Source: Xiphophorus maculatus
Lineage: Eukaryota; Chordata; Actinopteri; Cyprinodontiformes; Poeciliidae
Reading direction: 5' to 3'
DNA length: 64,000 nt
NCBI RefSeq assembly: GCF_002775205.1
Contig: NC_036461.1
Location: 10,763,015-10,827,014 of the forward strand
Shown here: in pieces, positions 47,037-64,000 of the stretch
Position numbering within the stretch: the first letter of the stretch is position 1
How the letters are laid out: the number at the start of each line of letters is the position of its first letter
The notes under the pieces: generated by a model
What the model saw: only the letters and a program-made list of their open reading frames with translations
Database searches by the model: none
What the model was told of the DNA's origin: nothing
Translations under genes and position numbers: made by a program

Positions 47037-47228
47037 ATAAACGGTTTATTTCCCTAATACTAAACTTCACCTTTTCTTTCAGGGACTACATAATATTTAG
47101 AAAAAGGTCAAGAAACATTCTGGTTTCAGGTCAGAAAGATAAGTGCTGTTTTGAATTCCAGTTAGTCAGGTATGACGAATTTAAATATAACCAGGAGACA
47201 CAAATTTTAAAGTTAAATCACCTTTATT
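47037..47228. other. Facing poly(A) signals of TOGARAM1 (+) and CCDC28B (-)
   Basis: Plus-strand AATAAA at 47037-47042 ends a TOGARAM1 3' UTR of about 0.85 kb. Minus-strand AATAAA at 47228-47223 ends a CCDC28B 3' UTR of about 1.85 kb. The two transcripts would stop less than 200 bp apart, tail to tail. Confidence 0.55.
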
Positions 47229-48080
47229 CTGGATGAAGTTGCTGGAGAGTTCCATGGGTTTTTTTAGGGGGGGGGTACAGTATACATTTTCACATTGTAC
47301 ATTTTAATTATGACCCCTAAATGCAAAATGACAAACATATTAATTGAATAATCTGAGTAACTTAAAAGTTATGTTGAAAAAGACAACTGGAAACCCACAG
47401 CCCTTAAATTAGTTTGTAAGAGAGGGGTTGCAATAAATTAAAACATGTCCAAGCTTTCAATTAAAGAAAATATAAAGTTGTACTGTTTTAAAAAAAACTG
47501 ATTCAATTAAAAGCAAACTCATATACAGAAGGAAATATTTCAAGTATAAGCTAAGGGATACACAATCATAGGGAAGAACACTGACTTGACATCTGTCCAC
47601 CAGTTATCGTCATCCTTCACAAGAACAATAAGGATGCCTCTCTTTTTTCCACAAAAAAAATATCATTGCTAAAGTTGGCTATTCAGAGTGCTGCATGAAA
47701 CCATACTAATGGAAAGGTAAGTGGAAGGAAAAAAACTGCACAAGCAACAGAAACAACCCTACAAGTTTCACAGACATGGCTTCATTTTTCAGAAGTTGGC
47801 ACTTACCAACACGGTTAACAGTGCCGATACCTTGTTTAATAAGTTTGGTATCACTGTGCTTGATTGGCCAACAAACTCAACGAATTTATAGTTCAGATGA
47901 AGAAAACACACTAGAGCCACAGATGAAAGCAATGTGAAGCAACTCATAAGAGTTACTTATTGGCGAGTCATCAACTCATACACTACATTAGTATACTTTT
48001 CACTGGGCCAACATTTATTGATTCAAAATCTGTTTTCAATCCTCAAATTACCACAATGTAATAGAGCTAAAAAAAAAATT

Positions 48081-48145
48081 AGCTTCACCTTTTCAATTCA
48101 ACTGTAATAGCTGAACTGTAATAGTTGAATTGAAAAGGTGAAGCT
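48081..48145. repeat. Perfect 23-bp inverted repeat (19-nt loop) in the predicted CCDC28B 3' UTR
   Basis: The arm at 48081-48103 begins AGCTTCACCTTTTCAATTC and is exactly reverse-complemented at 48123-48145. Partial pairing may extend into the loop, which repeats CTGTAATAG. On the minus strand this lies between the CCDC28B stop codon and its probable poly(A) signal. Confidence 0.85.
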
Positions 48146-48681
48146 CATGTAACAATTATGTTATAATTAACTGACATGCACCTGCAATGTTCAATACGTT
48201 TTGCACAATTAAAGTAGCTGCCACTTTGAAATGGCACTGTACAGAGAGTACATACTTTCCATAGAGGTCTTCTTGTATGAAACAAAGATTTTTCTAGTTT
48301 TTGTAGCAAGAACAGAAACTTCAACTAAGTCTGACTCACAAATAATGAAAAGTAATAGCAAATTTTACATTCTGAAACATTACCTTAGCAATATATATAA
48401 AAAACAAACATTTTGTGCAGTAGATCACCAAAGTTTAGCTTAAATCGCATCAGTTTATTCATCAGATCATAAAACTGAGAGAGACGTTGATACTGACAGC
48501 AAAGCTACCGTAAAACCTCTGCTGCAATCAACATGCTGCTGTTTAAAGGGTCAAATATGTTTTCCAGTTAAACACTGGTACAGATGCACCGTCTGAAACG
48601 AAGCAACATGCACTGAATGGCATATAAGTGCCAGTATAAATTCACAGCTCATGGAATGTGCTTCTTTTGTCACAGAAATTT

Positions 48682-48709
48682 TTTATTTATTTATTTATTT
48701 ATTTATTTT
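48682..48709. repeat. (TTTA)n microsatellite
   Basis: Seven tandem TTTA units. A T-run of about 22 bases follows at 48829-48850. Both are within the predicted CCDC28B 3' UTR. Confidence 0.9.
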
Positions 48710-49078
48710 CTTTTAGTCAAACCCACTTTTGCCAAGAAAATGTTCAAAACCTAAATGCATTTTTTTTCCCAACATTCCAGTTCAGACTAGTTTGCGGTCA
48801 TGTTTCTGTGCTATGAATGAGGCGTTTGATTTTTTTTTTTTTTTTTTTCTGGTTGCGCTCTAATTTAATGCTCTGCTGCATCCAGTCATTGGAATGTCCT
48901 CTCAGCTCCACTGACTGAGTGGAAAAATGGCCTCCTCCCTCTCCTTTGGACCTTCCTGGTCCCGTTTCTAAGGCAACTGGTTTAATGCCATGGTAACCTG
49001 CTCTTTTCGATATTTTTATCTTTTTGTGATGTTCAGAAAAGATTAGCGCGCCATGAACGTTCTGAGCACCTTGCTCCG

Positions 49079-52202
<3,124 letters not shown>

Positions 52203-53732
52203 GACAGCTCATTTATGTTTGTTGTTCCAGTGCAGGTAACACACACAGCCCAGCTGGTGTGCAGGATGTCCCGAAAAAACAAAAGTAGGAAGCTGAAGAG
52301 CAGCAGTCCTCCTGCCCCCATCCCTCTAGGAAGGACTTGGACTGTGCCAAAATTAGTACTGCAGAAGAAGAATCTATCTCTGCGCATTAGGGGATGATTT
52401 AATTATCCAAGAGTAAAGCATTCCAGCAAATCTCAAATCACATTTAGGTAAAAGGCTCTGTTGATGCTATTTTTTTTTATTTATTTACTTACAAAGAAAA
52501 TAATCCTCCAAGAATTTTTACCCTTTCATAATACATGGTAAAAAATAAGACAAAATCTCTAAAAGCTAAACTGCAGCAGTAGTAATTTTTTAATGCAACC
52601 ATCTGGTTGCAGCACTGGATACTTTAAAGAGCCTCTAACATGATCTACAGAGATAAGCCTTAATAGGATGTGGATGATGCATAAGAGCACTTTGTGTTTT
52701 TTAGATAAACAGGTTAAACTCCATCTGAACAGAGACAAGCTGAGGTTTTGTGTTGCGCTACATGGATTTTGATTGTGAGGTTAATCCAACTACCAAAGCT
52801 CGCCACAGCTCCAAATTCATCTTGATTAAAGAGTGTTAAAAGCAGAAACGTAATAATTTTTCCCTGACTGGCTCTGATTGTAAATCGGCAGGTCAACTGC
52901 CGAAAAAAAAAAAAAGTTTCATTTTTATTAGTACTTTTTTCCCCATCAAAAATTAGGAACTCCCACTATTCCCATTAATAAACCACAACACGTTTTCTCT
53001 GTACTACTTAAAAATATGCGTTGATGTTTAATTAAAGATGTGATTCAAGACCACAACGTCTTATTTGTTTTATGTTTTCTCCACAGGAAAAACATCTGAC
53101 TCACCATGTCAGAACTCAAAGAAAACCAGTATTATAAACACATTTGTTATGTTTTATATGAATTTTCCTATGGCCTTTGGAGCTAGGATATTAACAGTGG
53201 CTGACAACAGGCTAACAGTTATCAAACAGAGGGCTCTTTAAGAAAAAGCAATGCTCATCTTAGTCTTAGGCTTTTGTGGGCCCTCTGCTGGTGGGGGAGC
53301 CCTACACAGCTGCTTTGCTCACTTATGCCTTTGGCCGGCTTCAAATTATAGTTGTAACTTCTAATATTTATTTCTTAAAGTCTGAGATGATTTTCTAATT
53401 TAATTAATGTTCAAAACAGCGTGCTTTTTAAAATGGTAAACAGGACTACATTACTGGGATTGTGACCTTACTGCGCGCCCTTTCTCTAATCACACTGGAT
53501 GATAACAGCGTCAGGTCGCCTTCAAGTGCGTTCCAAAGATGGCCACTAGTAATAAACAAAGGCAACTTTGTGCGCTGAAATCCTCATTTCTATGCGGTAC
53601 ATCTGGACTAGAAAAATAATAAATGAGAAACAATGTGTGAACAGCAAAGTGAGTTGTATGCTAGTAAGTTCTGTGTGGCAGAAGACGCGTAAACGGGTTT
53701 ATGATCCACAGACTGACACAAATAAGACTTAC

Positions 53733-54065
53733 CGAATCAATTACGCACCACAGAGCCAGCCGGCTGGGCTCGGTGTCGCATTTCTCCTCCTCTGCGACCG
53801 AAACCGTCAAAGCACACTTTGTACTAATTAACCTCTTGAAATCACGAAGGAGGTAAATGATCTGTCCAGCAGCTGTGAAGTGTGAAATTACCGACGAGAT
53901 GTAACGCGCGACATCATCGACGCGGAGCCGGGGAGCTGTTGTCTATATCCGTCTTAAAGGGCCAGCACGCCCCGGCGTGGCAAGGAATTCTGCGACCGTC
54001 TCATGAGGTGACTCAAGAGGGCGCTGTTCTCACTCTCACCTGTTCCCACAACTCCACTCATGCGC
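53733..54065 (-). promoter_or_regulatory. Probable untranslated exon 1 and promoter of CCDC28B
   Basis: On the minus strand a strong donor GATTCG/GTAAGT ends a putative exon at 53733. The adjoining 53870-54065 is locally GC- and CpG-rich (CGACGCGGAGCC, CCCGGCGTGG). The acceptor that joins it to the ATG exon is not certain; TTCTGCAG at about 52360 is one candidate. Confidence 0.45.
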
Positions 54066-54329
54066 AGTACCTTGGAAAATGATCATACGCTTAAACGTTT
54101 TGCATATTTTGTGACGTTTCAACCGGAAGCTTTAAACATTCTACTGGGATTTTATGTGATGACTGAAAAAAAAGAAGCAAAAGCTGTAAAGTGAAGACGC
54201 ATTTTATACAAACGAAGCAAAATAAAAATGTCAAGATTTTAAAACTGTACAATTCCGTTCAGTATGTTAACCCACTTTTGCTGAGAAAACCATAAATGAA
54301 ATCCAGGACAACCAATTCAAAAAATTCAG

Positions 54330-54935
54330 TTACTTGAGAAATAGTCACTCTGTTTGGCTTAATAGGCTTCAGGCATTTTCTAGAACACTATGGGCACTCT
54401 GGTCAAATTAAACCAAACTGAGCTTATTGTCATATAAACAAAAATCCACAGCTTATAGAATACTTGTACAGACAATCTCCAAAATGAGTCATGTTGGTTG
54501 TAGTATCATGATGTTGGACTGTTTTTCTTCAGCAGATCAGAGCTAGTCAAAGTTGATGGGAGAATGGATGGAGCTAAACATGGGGCAATTCTGGAAGAAA
54601 ACCTGCTAGATCATGCAAAATACTTGAGGCTGGGATAGAGATTCATCTTCTAGGAGGAAGATAGTAAACATATAACCAGATCTATAACAGCATGGCTTAG
54701 ATTGAAGCTTATTCGTGTATTTGAATGGCCTAAAATTTAGACATATTACAGTTTAGAATCTGTAACATGATTTTAAAATTGCTGTTCACAGGTCTTCCGT
54801 TTAGGACTAATCAGACTGATTGAGTTTGGATTAGTTGCTAAAACCTAACAGGCCCAAAGACGTCTTTCTTAAAATCTATAAAGCTGGTAGAGACACACCT
54901 CAATATGCAGATATTTTTCACAGTAATTTGTAAGG
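54330..54935 (+). mobile_element. Tc1/mariner remnant upstream of CCDC28B
   Basis: Plus-strand blocks follow the common fish Tc1 transposase region in order: GTTGGTTGTAGTATCATGAT, TTCTTCAGCAGATCAGAGCT, AAACCTGCTAGATCATGCAA, TGAATGGCCTAAAATTTAGA, AAATTGCTGTTCACAGG and AAAGCTGGTAGAGACACACC. It is broken by many changes and its 5' part is missing. Confidence 0.75.
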
Positions 54936-55479
54936 AAAACCATAGCAAAAATGTAACCTTTTCAATTTTCAGGTGCTAACAGGCTATAAAAATTGTTAAT
55001 AAACCCATACAATCTTCAAAGATGTCCTTAAAATCAGAGGAACTTCATCTGCTTCTGTCTCCACTTTGTCCCCTTAATGCTGTTCAATCTACTCTTCAAC
55101 AATTTTATGCTACATTAACCATCCAGGAAAAAGAGGATGTTTCCGACGTGAAGTATTAATGTGGAGCATACCAACAGTCTGAAAACTCAATGCTGCTATG
55201 AAAATTCGTTGTCAATAGTTGCATTGCACCTGTGTTGCAGTTAACTTTTTCTGATGTAAGTTCAAATCTGCACAACCTATGAACAATTCAAGAACATCAG
55301 ATTTTTCTATAAAAGGTTTTAAAGTCAGGAATTAATAAATATGAAACACTTTTTAAAGTAATACAAAAATATTTATTTTTCTTATGGCAATTCAGAACAA
55401 AACTGACACAAATCTGGCTTGTAGAAAAAATACAGAACTCTTAGGCATGTTTATCTTGTGACCAATGACAACTGGAGTT

Positions 55480-60613
<5,134 letters not shown>

Positions 60614-61288
60614 TCACCTTTATGCTTCCTGTCTAGCTGCGTGACTCCCACTCTCTTTTCTTGCACCTGTTTACATTAAGGCAGTGAGTCAGTAGCAGTA
60701 CACTGGAATGAATCAATCGTGCAGAATATGCAGCTTATACATTTTTTTAAAATCATACATTTATTTTTAGTTGTGTGCGTACATCCTATCATTTCATGTA
60801 TAATTTCATTGTAAAACATTGCTCAGCGGTTGCATCAAATAGAGCCAAAACAAACACTGCCTTACAACCTAAAAGGGGTCATTGCCATTATAAGCACCTG
60901 AAAATATCCAACAAAACTAAATGACAAGAAATATTTCATGCAAAATAAGCATGCATAGAGCCTCATGTTGGTGGTGCAAAACAGGTTTATTCAAGCTGCA
61001 TAGCGTCCCAAATTTGGCTGCAGCTTTTGCGGAAGCTGTCATTACACGTTAGCAACGCAGCTACAACTGCTGTCTTTCTGCTTTGAAAATATACCACGGG
61101 TCGTTTGCATTTGAGATCCTTAGAACAAGAGGGGGGAACAACATGGATCACAACAATGAGACCCCTGTCTTTCCGCCAAAACCACGCTTGATTAAATATC
61201 AAGATTCAGGCCTAAGCTAACAGAAAGCTAACTGGCTAGCAGGCTACCATTCAGGTAAACAAGACTACGGAGGAAAATATGCGCTTAC

Positions 61289-61440
61289 CGCGGCGGGTGG
61301 TCAGTAGGAAGCTCGTCTGTTTAAATGATAACGGATTAAATTGTCAGATTTATCAAAACACTGGCTGTTTTTGCACTGAAACCAGCCAAGACACTCATTG
61401 TTGATGTGAAGCAAGTCGCTGGTGGGTGGGGGCGCGGATA
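61289..61440 (-). promoter_or_regulatory. Probable untranslated exon 1 and promoter of TMEM39B
   Basis: On the minus strand a donor CCGCG/GTAAGC ends a putative exon at 61289. Local sequence up to about 61435 includes GC-rich stretches (GCGGCGGGTGG, GTGGGGGCGCGG). The next exon upstream of the ATG is not resolved. Confidence 0.4.
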
Positions 61441-62448
61441 TTAAATGTGGGAGGAGGAGTTATTTAAAGGGCCATTCAGACACTTACTAATACAACACCA
61501 GTATGTACCAATTAAAATACCAAATATTATCAAATAAGTTATTTCAGTAATACATAGATAAATGGACAATTATAGATACCACTTGAAATAATTCTGTTTT
61601 ATGCTGCTGTCCATTCCACTTTTATGCCAGAAACACTAGAGCAGGAAATATTGTGTTCCCTGAAGTGAGCCTTTTCAGTACTGAGTTTTTGGATTCTTTC
61701 CATCCAGTTTTCCAACAAATTCTTATACTTTGTACAATTGTTTCTACATTTACCAGTTTTTGCAACGTTCTTGACATTTTGAGAACAAATCAGTAACTTG
61801 GTTGGCTTGAATTATCTGCACGTTTCAAATAATGCTGCATTTGGCTGACAGTTTTCCAATCAGTACATGCACATGGTATCAGGAAAAAGTTGACATTGTT
61901 GTAATCAACTGCAGCTTTTATAAACACAGCCAGTTTGGCTTAATAAACTCAGGAATAAAAATCTGACAAGGGATTCAGTTTAGAAATTAAAAATCTCCAT
62001 GCTTCCATATTTGTCAATTTCTTCTCAAGAGCTGAAAAATACTTTCAAGACCTATAAACCCTCTAAAAACTAATCACACCAAGGTGTATGTGCACAAAGC
62101 TGGGAAAATGTACTCCTTTACATGTCTTTTTGCTTCTCATACTTGAGATAACCTGAATAGAGCAATTTTCAATTGACAGTTTCAAAATCAGACCACTATT
62201 CAACCAAATTTGACACAGTGCTGAAAATATACCAACTGCAAGTTGTCTCATCCTTTGCAGAAACCAACAGGAGGTATTTGTGATGGTTGTCAAAAACATT
62301 ACTGTAGAATAATTTCAGCCACATTATTATGTTTCTATGCATGAAAAAAAAAGTCAGTATTCAAATTAGAGAATAATCTGAACTTTGACTATACCACTCT
62401 AGAAGTGAGCTTGCTGCTGTTATGAACTCCATGTTTATGCTGCTAGAA
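61441..62448. other. Intergenic, no gene seen
   Basis: AT-rich spacer with no supported open frame. The minus-strand open frame at 62299-62063 has no splice or domain support. Confidence 0.45.
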
Positions 62449-62637
62449 CAGGGGTGCCCAAAGTCGGTTCTCAAGGGCCGGCATCCTGCACCTGGTGGTA
62501 GAAACAACCTTCTCAGCATGTCAATGTTCTTCTTAGGCCTTCTAACAAGCCATCATTGGATCCAGGTGCGTTAAACCAGGGAGGGAACTAAAACATACAG
62601 GATGCCGGCCCTCGAGGACCAACTTTGGTCACCACTG
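62449..62637. mobile_element. hAT-type MITE with perfect 8-bp target-site duplication
   Basis: The 189-bp element has inverted ends of about 40 bp: CAGGGGTGCCCAAAGTCGG on the left, and its near reverse complement on the right ending CACCACTG. Both include GGGCCGGCATCCTG. The octamer TGCTAGAA flanks it exactly on both sides (62441-62448 and 62638-62645). This is typical of a hAT insertion and implies a recent one. Confidence 0.9.
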
Positions 62638-62987
62638 TGCTAGAAAATCGAATAATGCGTCTGATATTAAAACGTTTTCACATCCTAAGCATTTCTGTGG
62701 ACAAAATGGAGAAAAAGCAAAGGCAAATACTCTCACAACTGACATCTAGGCATCTAAAGAGACTTTAAAGAAAACACAACTGATAAATAAAAAAAAATTT
62801 ATTTTCAGATTTTTTTTTCTACAAAACATGATTAAATGAGTTGTAAAACATTTCAAAAAGTTAGAGTCGTACCCCAAAGTTTGGATTCAAATATAAAAAT
62901 TAAAAAAGCCACTCCAAGCTTCAGCAACACTTCTTCAAGCACCTCATTCATAGAAGAGGTGAAATTCAGCCATCAAACCAGACTCAT

Positions 62988-63782
62988 TCACTTGGACAGC
63001 ATTTGGTCCAAGTAGCCCTTCACAGGAAGCCTGCTTGGTCTCACTTTGCAGGGAATTTCAAATGAACCTGCAGAGCACAGCAACAACAGTCAGCAAACTT
63101 CATAAATCATCAAAACCTGATTTTGTTCGTTTCCAACTGACCTTACAGGCCTGAGCTGCTGGAGTTGAATCTATCAACTGCACCAACACAGTTCTGATAA
63201 CCTAAAAGGAGAAAAAGAAATGAGATCCAGAACACACAAATGTCCAAATACACCAAGTGAGCAACAAAACATGCAAAACTAATTTTATACTAAATAAAAA
63301 GTATCATGCAACTCGAGCTGAAGAGTTTTTGCCCATTAATGGAATGTTTTAAGGCTTTGAGTGCAGCTACTCATTTTCATTAAACTACATTCTACAGAAA
63401 TAACCAAGATGGATATAAGTATTGAGTGGAATGAAACAATTATTGGTTTTATTTGAGCAAGAGTTGCATCACAACCACATGATACGTTTTGTGCGTCTTA
63501 ATTTTGCTCGGAATAAACTACTGAATATCACAGCATAATTTTGTACTTTAATGGTTTTGATGTTTTGGATGACTTGCATTACTTAAACATGTTTTGCACA
63601 GAAAATAAAATAAAAACAGAACAAATCTAATAAATGAGTGTTGGGGTTAGTTTTACCTTCTTGTGGCGACCTTTAGGCTTTTAGAATCCTCTCCTCTGCG
63701 ATATTTTTCTTTTATAAAAAGCAGCCAGCATGACTTTGCATCAAAGTCAAGTAAGATCCCTGCAAGCTTGATTTGGGGAATA
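62988..63782 (-). CDS. C-terminal exons of an unidentified gene, cut by the window edge
   Basis: Three exons on the minus strand join in one frame: 63782-63657, 63193-63147 and 63067-62988. They give about 84 residues: IPQIKLAGILLDFDAKSCW, then LLFIKEKYRRGEDSKSLKV, ATRRTVLVQLIDSTPAAQAC, SFEIPCKVRPSRLPVKGYL and DQMLSK with a stop at 62990-62988. Splice phases agree (2 and 1) only if the middle exon uses the AG at 63195-63194 and the donor CCT/GTAAGG. I do not recognise the protein. Its basic, mixed composition does not suggest a membrane protein. A minus-strand AATAAA at 62803-62798 would be its poly(A) signal. The 5' part lies beyond 64000. Confidence 0.55.
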
Positions 63783-64000
63783 CTGTTGAAATTCAGTCAT
63801 TTTCAAGTGGCTGGAGATACATTGCGCTCTTGAGAGCTCTGAGAGATACACTAACTAAAGATTAATGACAATACATGTTAAAGCACTGCATCATTGTCAA
63901 GTCAAACATGAATTTGGCAGCACATAATCTCAAGTAATGAGCTTTATTACGTGTTTTTTTTTAAGGTGACATTACAAGTGCCATTTAGTTTGGATAAACA
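63783..64000. other. Edge of window, probably intron of the unidentified gene
   Basis: No further exon of the minus-strand gene could be placed in these last bases, so they are probably intronic. Confidence 0.35.

Noticed and set aside
48682-48850. Possible origin, CRISPR array or regulatory array in the TTTA and T runs
   Set aside because: Simple microsatellites with no spacer structure; the window is vertebrate DNA.
53250-53340. GC-rich block GGGCCCTCTGCTGGTGGGGG in CCDC28B intron 1 as a repeat or exon
   Set aside because: It looks like part of an old repeat, but I could not match it to a family and no open frame with splice sites supports an exon.
62988-63201. Unknown gene model using the acceptor at 63202-63203 and a donor after TGTAAG
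   Set aside because: It leaves the upstream exon (63782-63657) in the wrong phase and meets a stop quickly. The AG seven bases further in and the CCT/GTAAGG donor give one open frame across all three exons.

Overview
The window looks like teleost fish nuclear DNA, most likely a percomorph. The evidence is vertebrate single-copy genes with many short exons and compact AT-rich introns, a heavy scatter of dead Tc1/mariner copies of the types common in fish, hAT-type MITEs and a tRNA-derived SINE. I cannot name the species. No prokaryotic, viral, CRISPR or operon-like structure is present. All gene models below were built by hand from splice sites, reading frame and recalled family sequences; no alignment was run.

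Layout. 1-3.4 kb: intergenic, with a strong hairpin, a Sleeping Beauty-like Tc1 remnant and a hAT/Charlie-type MITE. 3.4-4.5 kb: a small six-exon gene (+) encoding a 71-residue lysine-, glycine- and histidine-rich protein I do not recognise. 7.2-17.4 kb: complete MTHFD1 (-), 27 coding exons, 934 aa. 18.4-20.5 kb: the C14orf28/DRIP1 orthologue (+), 339 aa. 26.1-30.0 kb: KLHL28 (-), 571 aa. 33.9-46.2 kb: TOGARAM1 (+), 22 coding exons, 1504 aa, starting at the second TOG domain of the mammalian protein. 49.1-52.2 kb: CCDC28B (-), 212 aa. 55.5-60.6 kb: TMEM39B (-), 488 aa. 63.0-63.8 kb: the last three coding exons of an unidentified gene (-) that runs off the right edge.

The genes form head-to-head pairs (MTHFD1/C14orf28 and KLHL28/TOGARAM1, each with starts 1-4 kb apart) and tail-to-tail pairs (C14orf28/KLHL28 and TOGARAM1/CCDC28B). 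C14orf28-KLHL28-TOGARAM1 matches the order I recall on human 14q21.2, MTHFD1 is on human 14q23, and CCDC28B and TMEM39B are near neighbours on human 1p35. The window therefore seems to contain a synteny junction near 47.1 kb. Functions are not one pathway: MTHFD1 is folate one-carbon metabolism, KLHL28 a probable Cullin-3 adaptor, TOGARAM1 and CCDC28B are cilium proteins, and TMEM39B is an ER membrane protein.

Points most worth a second look: the small His/Gly gene with its 12-nt microexon and CACCC/GATA/TATA promoter; a decayed copy of CCDC28B exon 1 inside CCDC28B's own intron; the missing TOG1 in TOGARAM1; an N-terminal extension with an overlapping uORF in C14orf28; three GC-AG introns; and a perfect 23-bp inverted repeat in the predicted CCDC28B 3' UTR.
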